NCBI RefSeq assembly: GCF_902506325.1
Contig: NZ_LR732328.1
Span: forward strand, 1,671,071 to 1,735,070
Reading direction: 5' to 3'
From: Limnobacter sp. 130
GTDB taxonomy: Bacteria > Pseudomonadota > Gammaproteobacteria > Burkholderiales > Burkholderiaceae_B
Length of the DNA: 64,000 nucleotides
Part shown: in pieces, positions 45,934 to 59,409 of the stretch
Numbering within the stretch: the first letter of the stretch is position 1
Layout: the number at the start of each line of letters is the position of its first letter
Program-made: the position numbers and the translations under genes
Notes under the pieces: model-generated
What the model was told of the DNA's origin: nothing
The model's database searches: none
Seen by the model: only the letters and a program-made list of their open reading frames with translations

Positions 45934-46629
45934 TCAAGAATCAAGCAAACGCGCTTTGCGCTCGGCTCGAATGAAAATGTCGACCGCCTGACCTTTGTTT
46001 TTGGCGCCCAATCGAAGAAATATTTCCTTGATGTGGCCACGCACCGTGTCGGGGCTGATGTCCATTTCACGCGCAACCTCTTTGGCGGATAAACCCCCTG
46101 CAGTTTTGCGCATGATTTCAACCTGTTTCCAGGTCAGGGGTTTGTCAGATCCCGGAGCATAAATATTGGAATGGTATTCATTGGCGACTTTTTCAGAGCC
46201 TTTGGGCATCTCGTCAATTACGCCTGCCTGTATCAGCAGGTTTTGAAGGGCTCGAAGCAATTCAGGATAGGTGCTGGCCTTGTTCACATAGAAATAGCCT
46301 GCGCGTTCGGCTTCACGCGCCAGGTTCTTGTCCAGCACGCCGGAGCAAATCAGTTTTGGACACTGCGGAAACAACACGGCAAAGGTGTTGATGGTGTTTA
46401 CACCCTTGGAATCAGGAAGGTCTAGATCAGCAATAACCAGATTGGGTACAGCCTGAACTGCCCGGGCTTTTTCCATACTTTCAACCACAATGATCTCACT
46501 GTGGGTGACCAGCTGATCGATCATGTCCGCCAACATGATTGAGATCATCGGATGGTCTTCCGCGATCAAAATCGTGGGTTTGTCCGTCTGCGAACCCATG
46601 TTTGCATGCCCTGTTTTTTCTAGTGTCAT
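45934..46629 (-). CDS. LuxR/NarL-family response regulator
   Basis: A 231-residue regulator. It has a receiver domain at residues 18-135 (LIAEDHPM, the phospho-acceptor in VIADLDLPD) and a LuxR-type HTH at about 165-225 (LSAKEVAREMDISPDTVRGHIKEIF). No kinase gene is adjacent, so its partner is elsewhere. It lies 22 bases after the patatin gene and 23 bases before DUF4197, in a likely four-gene leftward unit. Confidence 0.9.
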   Translation of the reverse strand: MTLEKTGHANMGSQTDKPTILIAEDHPMISIMLADMIDQLVTHSEIIVVESMEKARAVQAVPNLVIADLDLPDSKGVNTINTFAVLFPQCPKLICSGVLDKNLAREAERAGYFYVNKASTYPELLRALQNLLIQAGVIDEMPKGSEKVANEYHSNIYAPGSDKPLTWKQVEIMRKTAGGLSAKEVAREMDISPDTVRGHIKEIFLRLGAKNKGQAVDIFIRAERKARLLDS

Positions 46630-46651
46630 TCGGGCATTGTACTGCGAAAAT

Positions 46652-47617
46652 TTAGAGCCGTGCCTGTGGGCTTGTTTGTGCCATTAGCCGTTCCCGGCTT
46701 CCCTGAATGGCAGCCTGAATTTTAGGCACCAGTTTCTGAGCCACCTTTTCACCCTCCAGCAAGAACTCATGACGCTGGTCAAGGTTCAATGCATCGGCGT
46801 GTTGCACGCTCGGTTGAATCACTACATCGGCTCGCGCCAATTCAGCACGAATGGCCTGCTGACTCAAAATATTGATACTTTGGTCCAGCAGCCCCCACCA
46901 TCCCATGGCACCCGCCCCTGTGCGCGGTTTGGCAGAAATATCCACCGCAATCACCACATCGGCACCCATCTCGCGCGCCGTTAATACTGGCACTGGGCTT
47001 ACCAAACCCCCATCCACAAACTGGCGTTTTCCAATGCGGGTGGGCAAAAACACGTTCGGAATACTGCAGGAAGCACGCACCGCCTGCCCGGCATTGCCAT
47101 AGTTAAACGCAACCTTCTCGCCGCTTTCAAGGTCGGTGGCCACGGCCGCAAAACGAATTGGAAACTGATGAATTGCCTTGTTCTTCACCTGCGTATTCAC
47201 GTACTGCTGCAACTTGTCGCCGATCAAAAACCCCTGGCTGCTCAAAGTCAGGTCACGAATATCGGCTTCCTGCATGCCCAATGCCACACTTTGCAAAGTG
47301 TAGGCATTCATGCCACTGGCGTACAAAGCGCCCACAAAACTGCCTGCGCTGGTTCCCACCACGATGCTGGGCTTAATGCCGTGGTTTTCCAAAACCTTGA
47401 TCACGCCCACATGGGCGAAGCCCTTTACACCGCCACCACCCAGCACCAACGCAATCACCGGCTCACGGGTTTTGGGCGCAACCGGATCTTGCGCCTGCGC
47501 GGCGGGTACAGGTTCAGGCACAGGCGCCGTGGGTGGCGCCACAGTGGCGCAAGCCGACAAGGTCAAAGCCAGCAACAAAGTCCACACACTGCCAAAAGGC
47601 TTGTTTTTCATACACAT
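46652..47617 (-). CDS. Patatin-like phospholipase lipoprotein (RssA/NTE type)
   Basis: A 321-residue protein. A lipoprotein signal peptide (lipobox LSAC near residue 22) and a Pro-rich linker precede a patatin domain with the oxyanion motif GGGGVKGFAHVG, the nucleophile Ser in GTSAG, and the catalytic Asp in DGGLVSPVP. It is probably anchored in the envelope and hydrolyses acyl esters. ATG 47617 or 47611 could be the start. Divergent from the formate dehydrogenase operon. Confidence 0.88.
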   Translation of the reverse strand: MCMKNKPFGSVWTLLLALTLSACATVAPPTAPVPEPVPAAQAQDPVAPKTREPVIALVLGGGGVKGFAHVGVIKVLENHGIKPSIVVGTSAGSFVGALYASGMNAYTLQSVALGMQEADIRDLTLSSQGFLIGDKLQQYVNTQVKNKAIHQFPIRFAAVATDLESGEKVAFNYGNAGQAVRASCSIPNVFLPTRIGKRQFVDGGLVSPVPVLTAREMGADVVIAVDISAKPRTGAGAMGWWGLLDQSINILSQQAIRAELARADVVIQPSVQHADALNLDQRHEFLLEGEKVAQKLVPKIQAAIQGSRERLMAQTSPQARL

Positions 47618-47795
47618 AGTTCTAAAACCGTTTCAAGTGCCCGATGCTACCGCAGCGCAACAAATTTGGGTTGACAATATCCACTAACGGCAAAGGCATG
47701 TGCCGGTTTACGATGAACTTGGCCAAGCTCATTGGGTCCTAGAAAGGGCCGTGTAAGTTCAATACCGGCTTAATAGAGTCACACTGGGAGCCACC

Positions 47796-47831
47796 ATGCA
47801 AGACAGATTCATACCATTGGGGACGACATGA
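47796..47831 (+). CDS. Possible 11-codon leader ORF overlapping the formate dehydrogenase start
   Basis: ATG 47796 is preceded by GGGAG at 47786-47790, a better-placed ribosome site than most in this window. It opens an 11-residue frame (MQDRFIPLGTT) whose TGA overlaps the ATG of the downstream gene as ATGA. This could couple translation of the operon or be a regulatory leader peptide. The product is too short to compare with anything. Confidence 0.35.
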   Translation: MQDRFIPLGTT

Positions 47832-49549
47832 ATCACGCAATCATTCCGATTGCCAAGGCTGTTGACTTTGCGCAACAACACCGCCGTGCGCCCAAAGGCC
47901 GTCAAACAGACCCGCACCATATTTCCTCAGTACTTGCCATATTAGGCCACCAGGAATTGCGCCGCGATTTGTTGATTGAGTACCTTCATCAATTGCAAGA
48001 CCACCTGGGTTGTTTGCCCAAAAGCCACTTGGCAGCCTTGGCGCAATGCCTGAATTTAAGTCAAACCGAAGTGTTCGAAGTGGCCACTTTTTATCACCAC
48101 TTTGATGTTGTCGAATCCGGAAACGCTATCCGCCATGCGCTCACCGTGCGGGTGTGCAATGGCCCAACATGTTGCATGGCGGGTGCAAACTCCTTGATCG
48201 ACACACTGCCAGCATTGCTTGGAAGCACAGTACGGGTTCAAGCCGTGCCCTGCATTGGTCGTTGTGAACAGGCACCTGCTGTTGCAGTGGGTCAGCATGA
48301 AATGGGGTGGGCCAACCACCATGACATTATGGAAGCCGCCTTTGGACAGCACACCAAAGCCTTGCCGCTGCCCTATACCAATTTGACCGCTTACTTGGCC
48401 GAAGGTGGCTACCACGTGTTGCAGGAATGCACGGCCAACCAGCGCACCGTTGAATCGGTGATCGACACCCTGTCCAATTCAGGCTTGCGCGGCTTGGGCG
48501 GTGCCGGTTTTCCGGCCGGGCGAAAATGGGGCATTGTGCGCGACCAACCCACACCTTGCTTAATGGCCGTGAACATCGACGAAGGCGAACCTGGCACCTT
48601 CAAAGACCGCACCTACCTCGAGAACAATCCACACCAATTTCTGGAAGGCATGCTGATTGCCGCCTGGGCCGTGCAAGCCAGTTCCATTTACATTTACCTG
48701 CGCGACGAGTACCACGCCTGCCGGGCCATGCTGGAGGCCGAACTGGCCGCACTCAAAGCCCAACCACCCATGCCCAACATGCCCAATATTGAATTGCGAC
48801 GCGGGGCGGGTGCTTACATTTGCGGCGAAGAATCTGCCATGCTGGAATCGATTGAAGGCAAACGCGGCTTGCCCCGGCTACGCCCGCCCTATGTGGCACA
48901 AGTGGGCTTGTTCAACAAACCCACCCTGGTTCACAACTTTGAAACCCTGTACTGGGTGCCTGCCATTCTGGAAAAAGGCGCAACGTGGTTTTCAGAACAA
49001 GGGCGCCACGGACGAGCAGGCCTGCGTTCCTTCTCCGTGTCGGGGCGGGTCAACAAACCCGGTGTGCACCTGGCACCTGCGGGTATCACGCTCAACGAAT
49101 TGATTGCCGAGCATTGCGGCGGCATGCAAGCCGGGCACACCTTGTACGGCTACCTGCCGGGCGGGGCTTCAGGGGGTATTTTGCCTGCGGTGCTGGCCAA
49201 CATACCACTTGATTTCGACACCTTGCAGCCCCACGGCTGCTTCATCGGTTCAGCGGCCATTGTGGTGTTTTCTCAAGCCGACAGTGCCGTGGGCATGGCC
49301 CGCAACCTGATGCGTTTTTTCGTGCATGAAAGCTGTGGCCAATGCACACCCTGCCGGGCTGGCACAGCCAAAGCGCTCGAATTGATCAATCAACCCCAAT
49401 GGAATGTGCCATTGCTTCAAGCACTGTCCGCCGTGATGCGCGATGCCTCGATTTGCGGCCTGGGCCAAGCCGCCCCCAACCCCATCGATTGTGTAATTCG
49501 CTACTTTCCACACGAAATTGAACACACAACATGCGGTGAGCAAGCATGA
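47828..49549 (+). CDS. NAD-dependent formate dehydrogenase, fused NuoE/NuoF-like beta subunit
   Basis: A 573-residue diaphorase subunit. Residues 1-165 are a NuoE-like [2Fe-2S] domain (CNGPTCC and CIGRC); the rest is NuoF-like. The NuoF part has the NADH/FMN site GLGGAGFPAGRKWG and GEESAMLESIEGKRG, then the [4Fe-4S] ligands in ESCGQCTPCRAGT with a final Cys in ICGLG. The same fusion is known for the beta subunit of the two-subunit FDH1 of methylotrophs. It passes electrons from the catalytic subunit to NAD+. It overlaps the alpha gene by four bases. Confidence 0.92.
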   Translation: MNHAIIPIAKAVDFAQQHRRAPKGRQTDPHHISSVLAILGHQELRRDLLIEYLHQLQDHLGCLPKSHLAALAQCLNLSQTEVFEVATFYHHFDVVESGNAIRHALTVRVCNGPTCCMAGANSLIDTLPALLGSTVRVQAVPCIGRCEQAPAVAVGQHEMGWANHHDIMEAAFGQHTKALPLPYTNLTAYLAEGGYHVLQECTANQRTVESVIDTLSNSGLRGLGGAGFPAGRKWGIVRDQPTPCLMAVNIDEGEPGTFKDRTYLENNPHQFLEGMLIAAWAVQASSIYIYLRDEYHACRAMLEAELAALKAQPPMPNMPNIELRRGAGAYICGEESAMLESIEGKRGLPRLRPPYVAQVGLFNKPTLVHNFETLYWVPAILEKGATWFSEQGRHGRAGLRSFSVSGRVNKPGVHLAPAGITLNELIAEHCGGMQAGHTLYGYLPGGASGGILPAVLANIPLDFDTLQPHGCFIGSAAIVVFSQADSAVGMARNLMRFFVHESCGQCTPCRAGTAKALELINQPQWNVPLLQALSAVMRDASICGLGQAAPNPIDCVIRYFPHEIEHTTCGEQA

Positions 49550-52296
49550 ATGCCTCGCAAATGATCCGCCTTCAACTCAATGGGAACACCGTTCAGGCGT
49601 TACCGGGAGAAACCTTGTTGCAAGTTGCACAGCGGGAAGGCATCGATGTGCCTCACCTGTGTTTCCAGGCAGGCCTTGAAGGGGCCGGCAACTGCCGCGC
49701 CTGTGTAGTAGAGGTGGAGGGCGAAAGAACATTGGCGGCCTCGTGCTGCAGACAGGTGTCGACCGGCATGGTCGTGAACACCCAATCGGACAAAGCAGTT
49801 GCTGCGCAAAAAATGGTGCTTGAATTGTTGCTGGCCGACATGCCGGAACAAAACCCGGCAAACCCGCTAAAAGCCGACAATGAACTGACCCACTGGTGTC
49901 AAACCATGGGTGTGAAGGGCAGCCGGTTTAATGCTCGCAAATCTGTGCCTGTTGATCATTCACATGTCGCCATTGCCGTGAATCTGGACCACTGCATTCA
50001 ATGCACCCGCTGCGTTCGAGCCTGCCGGGAAGTGCAGGTTAATGACGTCATTGGCCTGGCTTATCGGGGCGAGCAAGCCGCCATTGTGTTCGATCAGGGC
50101 GATGCCCTGGCGCAGTCCACTTGCGTAGCCTGCGGCGAATGCGTGCAAGCCTGCCCTACCGGAGCACTAAGCCCCGCACAACCAGCGGCCCGCCAGCAGG
50201 CGGACAAAACCGTGGATTCAGTTTGCCCATATTGTGGTGTCGGCTGCCAACTGACTTATCACATCAAAGACAACACCCTGATCCGTGTGGAAGGGCGCCA
50301 AGGCCCTGCCAACCAGGGTCGGTTGTGCGTGAAAGGCCGCTATGGCTTTGACTATGTGCACCATGAACAACGCCTGACCCACCCACTTGTTCGCCGTGAA
50401 GGCGTTCCCAAGAACCCGGTCAATCTGCTGAATCCGGAACAGGTGAACCAGGCCTTTCGCCAAGCCACCTGGGACGAAGCGCTTGACGTGATCGCCAGCA
50501 AGTTCAAACACATAAAAACCACCCACGGCAGCCATGCACTGGCTGGTTTTGGTTCAGCCAAGTGCAGCAACGAAGAAGCCTATTTGTTTCAAAAACTGGT
50601 GCGCACCGGCTTTGGCACCAACAATGTGGATCACTGCACCCGCTTGTGCCACGCATCGTCAGTGGCCGCCTTACTAGAAAGCATTGGCTCCGGCGCGGTG
50701 TCCAACCCGGTGATGGATGTGAACCAGGCCGAGGTAATTTTCGTGATTGGTGCCAACCCCACAGTGAACCACCCAGTGGGCGCAACATGGATCAAAAATG
50801 CCGTGAAACACGGCGCCACATTAATATTGGCCGATCCCCGCCGTTCAGACCTTGCCCGCCATGCCACGCATTTTTTGCAGTTCAACGCCGACAGTGATGT
50901 GGCCCTGTTGAATGCCTTGCTGCACGTCATCATCGACGAAAACCTGATCGACGCAGAATTCATTGCCACCCGCACCGAGGGCTTCAAGGAATTGAAAGCC
51001 AATGTCGCCGCATGCACCCCCGAGGCCATGGCCCCGATTTGCGGCATCTCGCCCAATGAATTGCGCGCAGTGGCCCGCCTTTATGCCAAATCAAAAGCCG
51101 CCATCATTCTATGGGGCATGGGCATTTCACAGCACACCCACGGCACCGACAACGCGCGGTGCCTGATTTCACTGGCATTGATCACCGGGCAAATTGGCCG
51201 GCCCGGCACAGGCCTTCACCCTTTGCGCGGACAAAACAATGTGCAGGGTGCATCGGATGCGGGGTTGATCCCCATGATGTACCCCGACTACCAACGGGTG
51301 TGCAGTGCCGAAGCACAACAGCGGTTCGAAGCCCTGTGGAACACGCCGCTAAGTAACACGCCAGGGCTCACCGTGGTAGAAATCATGCAAGCCATTCTTG
51401 CCGGTCAGGTAAAGGGCATGTACATACTGGGTGAAAACCCCGCCATGTCCGATCCTGATTTGAACCACGCCCGCAAGGCACTTGCTGCACTCGATTTTCT
51501 GGTGGTTCAGGATATCTTCCTCACCGAAACTGCAACCTTGGCCGACGTGGTTTTGCCCGCCAGCGCCTTCCCCGAAAAAACCGGAACTTTCACCAACACC
51601 GATCGCGTGGTGCAACTGGGTCAACAGGCCATCGACCCACCCGGGCAAGCAAGGCAAGACCTCTGGATTATTCAAGACATTGCCCAAAGGCTGGACCTGC
51701 CCTGGAATTACCAAAACGTTGAAGAAGTATTTGATGAAATGCGCCATGCCATGCACAGCATTGAAGGCATCACCTGGCAACGCCTGCAACGCGAACACGC
51801 TGTGGTGTACCCATGTGCCCACGAGGGCGATGCCGGCGAAGCCGTGGTGTTTACAGACCGCTTCCCGACGCCAAACGGCAAGGCGCGCCTGGTGCCTGCG
51901 CAGTACCGCGGCGCCGCCGAAACACCCGATGCTGAATATCCATTCGTATTAATCACCGGACGCCAACTGGAACACTGGCACACCGGCAGCATGACCCGTC
52001 GCGCCAGCGTGCTCGATGCCATTGAACCCGAACCCACCGCGCTGTTGCACCCCAGCGATTTGAAAGCCATGAACATTGCGGCGGGCAGCGTGGTTCGGCT
52101 TCAATCCCGTCGTGGTGAAATACAGCTTTTCGCAAGGGCCGACCAAGGCACACCACCGGGACATGTCTTCGTGCCATTTTGTTATGCAGAGGCAGCAATC
52201 AACAAACTCACCCACGCCGCACTCGATCCCGACGGCAAAATTCCCGAATTCAAGTACTGCGCTATTGCGGTGCACAAAGAACAGGGAAAACCCTGA
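49546..52296 (+). CDS. NAD-dependent formate dehydrogenase alpha subunit (Mo/W-bis-MGD)
   Basis: A 916-residue molybdopterin oxidoreductase. From the N-terminus: a plant-type [2Fe-2S] domain (LCFQAGLEGAGNCRAC), a stretch where the His-Cys cluster of relatives is reduced to one Cys (THWC), two [4Fe-4S] sites (CIQCTRCVRAC and CVACGECVQAC), and the cofactor domain with CPYCGVGC. The active-site Cys and His are in TRLCHASS (TGC codon, not selenocysteine). The C-terminal part is the MGD-binding barrel (GRQLEHWHTGSMT). No FdhD/FdsC-type maturation gene is nearby. Confidence 0.94.
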   Translation: MNASQMIRLQLNGNTVQALPGETLLQVAQREGIDVPHLCFQAGLEGAGNCRACVVEVEGERTLAASCCRQVSTGMVVNTQSDKAVAAQKMVLELLLADMPEQNPANPLKADNELTHWCQTMGVKGSRFNARKSVPVDHSHVAIAVNLDHCIQCTRCVRACREVQVNDVIGLAYRGEQAAIVFDQGDALAQSTCVACGECVQACPTGALSPAQPAARQQADKTVDSVCPYCGVGCQLTYHIKDNTLIRVEGRQGPANQGRLCVKGRYGFDYVHHEQRLTHPLVRREGVPKNPVNLLNPEQVNQAFRQATWDEALDVIASKFKHIKTTHGSHALAGFGSAKCSNEEAYLFQKLVRTGFGTNNVDHCTRLCHASSVAALLESIGSGAVSNPVMDVNQAEVIFVIGANPTVNHPVGATWIKNAVKHGATLILADPRRSDLARHATHFLQFNADSDVALLNALLHVIIDENLIDAEFIATRTEGFKELKANVAACTPEAMAPICGISPNELRAVARLYAKSKAAIILWGMGISQHTHGTDNARCLISLALITGQIGRPGTGLHPLRGQNNVQGASDAGLIPMMYPDYQRVCSAEAQQRFEALWNTPLSNTPGLTVVEIMQAILAGQVKGMYILGENPAMSDPDLNHARKALAALDFLVVQDIFLTETATLADVVLPASAFPEKTGTFTNTDRVVQLGQQAIDPPGQARQDLWIIQDIAQRLDLPWNYQNVEEVFDEMRHAMHSIEGITWQRLQREHAVVYPCAHEGDAGEAVVFTDRFPTPNGKARLVPAQYRGAAETPDAEYPFVLITGRQLEHWHTGSMTRRASVLDAIEPEPTALLHPSDLKAMNIAAGSVVRLQSRRGEIQLFARADQGTPPGHVFVPFCYAEAAINKLTHAALDPDGKIPEFKYCAIAVHKEQGKP

Positions 52297-52438
52297 ATTT
52301 GTCAAACTTTATTGAATAAAGTGACACTCAATGGGTGATACCTGTTTGCCCGCTTTTGGACAAATTCACAGTTTGTGACATGTTTAAGGTCAAGTAAAAA
52401 CTGAAGCGCACCTGAACCGTGCATTCTGGAGTCCTGTC
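52297..52438. promoter_or_regulatory. Intergenic region with palindromes before the orphan membrane protein gene
   Basis: ACTTTAT-TGA-ATAAAGT (52306-52322) is a perfect AT-rich inverted repeat nine bases after the formate dehydrogenase stop. It could be a weak terminator or operator. Further on, ACAAA and TTTGT flank TTCACAG near 52359-52375. No confident -35/-10 pair was identified. Confidence 0.4.
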
Positions 52439-54307
52439 GTGACCTTGCAAATTACAGCCTCAGCAAATTTGATCACACCCGCACTTGATCGCGGGATGAA
52501 GAACAATATCGCGCGCAAATCCGGCAACAAACATGTCAGTGGTGACACCTACAAAAAACGCACCGCCTGGAAAAAAATATGCGACTTTGTAGGTTCCACA
52601 CGTGCTATCAATGTGGTTGGTAAGGCGCATTTTGAATCTAAGCAATACTGCGAAGCCGCCATTCTTCGAAAAGACTTCCAGGCCACGCAAAAATCAGTTG
52701 GCTTGGGCCGCGACCTGACCGACGAAGAGTACAACGACACCGTCTGGAATTCTGATGGTGTTCAAAACCGCTTAATGCGTGAAGACTATATTCGTTACAG
52801 CCCCAATTACTACAACAAGGAAAATGGCACCACGTCTCGCAACCTGTGGGCTCACCGATTTTCAAAGGTAAGCCATGTGCTGCATGGCATGTGCGAAATG
52901 AACGCAGCCCCCACTGGCATGACCTACAACACCATGCGCAATACCGGCACAAGTGGCGTTGACGAAAAAAGCACCAAAAACAAAATACTCATGTTCGGCT
53001 TGTTGGGGTTCATCGGTGTCGGCACCACCGAATTATTGAAGTGCATTCGAAGTGCCTCTGAAAACACCGCGACTTTTTTGGGGCAAGGTATTCTGGGTTT
53101 GCTGATTGCATTCCCGGTTGTTTCTTCTGCACTTGGTTTTTTGGGTTTTTGCAGCGGCATGGCCAGCCAAATTGCAGTTCAAAAACACAAAGTAAACCCA
53201 AAACAACAAAAAAACCTGTCCAAAGACGTCAGTGAAAATCTTCAAAAAATTCTGTCACAACTCAAGTCAATCAAAGACAAGCCCGAACTAGTCAAGGTCA
53301 TGGCCCAAGCCATGCAAGGCAAGCATCACATTCTGAAAAAGATCAAAACCGACAGCCTGGACGAACACGGTATTCCACACATACTGAACAACGCACTTTC
53401 AGCAATCGACCCAGCAAAAAGTGACCTTGAAAACATGCATTCCCTTAAAACTGCGCTGGGCGAATATTTACAGGTCGACAAACCACCAAGCGAATCCGCC
53501 ACCTTGTGGGCACGTTACCGTTACGCCAAAGCGGTAACCACCAAAGAAAGTCATTATGTTGCACTGGCCAGTACCATTGACCACATGGAAGTTGCCAATC
53601 CCCACGCGAAAGCCATGAAGGATGCCCGGCGGCAAACAGAAGAAATTCTTGCCCCGGCAATCCACAATTTTGCCCTGAAAACACTTGCCTACCCAGCGGC
53701 TTTGCTGGATCGCGTGGCCAACACCAACATTGCGCCCACCTTGCGGAAATGGGCCAGTGAAGACTACCAAAAGGCACAAATTAAAAAAATGAATGACCCA
53801 AGCCGGGCTTCAAAAAACTGTTTCAAAGGTGAATATATGGCCAAAAATATTCATCAATACGGGCCCGTAACCCGCGCATGTATAAAAATTGCTGAGGGCA
53901 TGCGCCTGTTCAACATGAACGTGGTTTTGGCATCAAATGCCAACCTGTCACGAATCTTCAACAACATGGCTCTTTTCATCAACAACTCCGTAGGTACCAG
54001 CCCAGCTTCTCGATCCATGTGCAACAGTCTTGGGCGCTTTTTCGGAGGTGCTGTACTTGCCATCATTTTCGGTACTTTTATCCCGATCGCAGCAGACGCC
54101 TCGGGCAGTCCCTCCACGGTCAGTACCAACGGGAATTTTCCGGTTGATTTTTCAATGACCAATATCGGTATCCTCATGTTCTTGCTGTCTGCCCCCACAT
54201 TGATGGTCCAAGGTTTGGCACACCTGGCTGCACGCGTAGAAGGCTGGAACGGCAATATCAACAAAACTGTTCCGAACGGCGTACCGGCATTTAAATTTTC
54301 ACGTTAA
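52439..54307 (+). CDS. Unrecognised 622-residue multi-pass membrane protein
   Basis: I do not recognise this protein. It has no signal peptide; the N-terminal 180 residues are polar and basic. Two adjacent hydrophobic segments (about 183-200 and 212-240) form a possible hairpin. A 290-residue helical, Lys-rich middle follows, then two more hydrophobic segments near the C-terminus (about 534-552 and 573-592). The GTG start has TGGAG seven bases upstream. The coding sequence is richer in A and in AAA/AAC codons than its neighbours, hinting at a different history. Flanked by a formate dehydrogenase operon and cfa, neither of which explains it. The helix-hairpin/long-middle layout resembles secreted translocator or effector proteins, but no motif supports that. 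Confidence 0.75.
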   Translation: MTLQITASANLITPALDRGMKNNIARKSGNKHVSGDTYKKRTAWKKICDFVGSTRAINVVGKAHFESKQYCEAAILRKDFQATQKSVGLGRDLTDEEYNDTVWNSDGVQNRLMREDYIRYSPNYYNKENGTTSRNLWAHRFSKVSHVLHGMCEMNAAPTGMTYNTMRNTGTSGVDEKSTKNKILMFGLLGFIGVGTTELLKCIRSASENTATFLGQGILGLLIAFPVVSSALGFLGFCSGMASQIAVQKHKVNPKQQKNLSKDVSENLQKILSQLKSIKDKPELVKVMAQAMQGKHHILKKIKTDSLDEHGIPHILNNALSAIDPAKSDLENMHSLKTALGEYLQVDKPPSESATLWARYRYAKAVTTKESHYVALASTIDHMEVANPHAKAMKDARRQTEEILAPAIHNFALKTLAYPAALLDRVANTNIAPTLRKWASEDYQKAQIKKMNDPSRASKNCFKGEYMAKNIHQYGPVTRACIKIAEGMRLFNMNVVLASNANLSRIFNNMALFINNSVGTSPASRSMCNSLGRFFGGAVLAIIFGTFIPIAADASGSPSTVSTNGNFPVDFSMTNIGILMFLLSAPTLMVQGLAHLAARVEGWNGNINKTVPNGVPAFKFSR

Positions 54308-54371
54308 TTTTTGCCTGCGTTATCCAAGTCTGCAATAATCAACTTGTCGTCATAGCAACTTCGCGGAACCT

Positions 54372-59181
<4,810 letters not shown>

Positions 59182-59409
59182 TTAATATTTCCTTATAGGA
59201 TTAGTTAATAGAGTTGATTCAATTCTGTGGACAACTCTATTTTTCCCTTTGAATTGAGCTTCTTAGGTTCTTTCACAACTGGTGTAGAACTTCTGGGACT
59301 CGATCTGCATACTGTGGATAACTTTTTTCGATTTTCCGAAGTTCTTTTTTTTCTGTGGATAACTCGCATTGTTGTGCACGGTTGTTACACAGTTATCCAC
59401 AATTCTAAA
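59182..59409. other. oriC: Putative chromosomal replication origin (oriC)
   Basis: The dnaA-dnaN gap holds three perfect DnaA boxes: TGTGGATAA at 59313-59321 and 59354-59362, and TTATCCACA at 59393-59401 in the other orientation. A near-box TGTGGACAA lies at 59226-59234. The part next to dnaN (59182-59220) is AT-rich and could be the unwinding element, and T-runs lie between the boxes. dnaA, dnaN, gyrB, rpmH, rnpA and yidC around it are the standard origin neighbours. Confidence 0.8.

Noticed and set aside
50631-50667. Possible selenocysteine in the formate dehydrogenase
   Set aside because: The active-site position (TRLCHASS) is encoded by TGC, an ordinary Cys codon, and no in-frame TGA occurs there.
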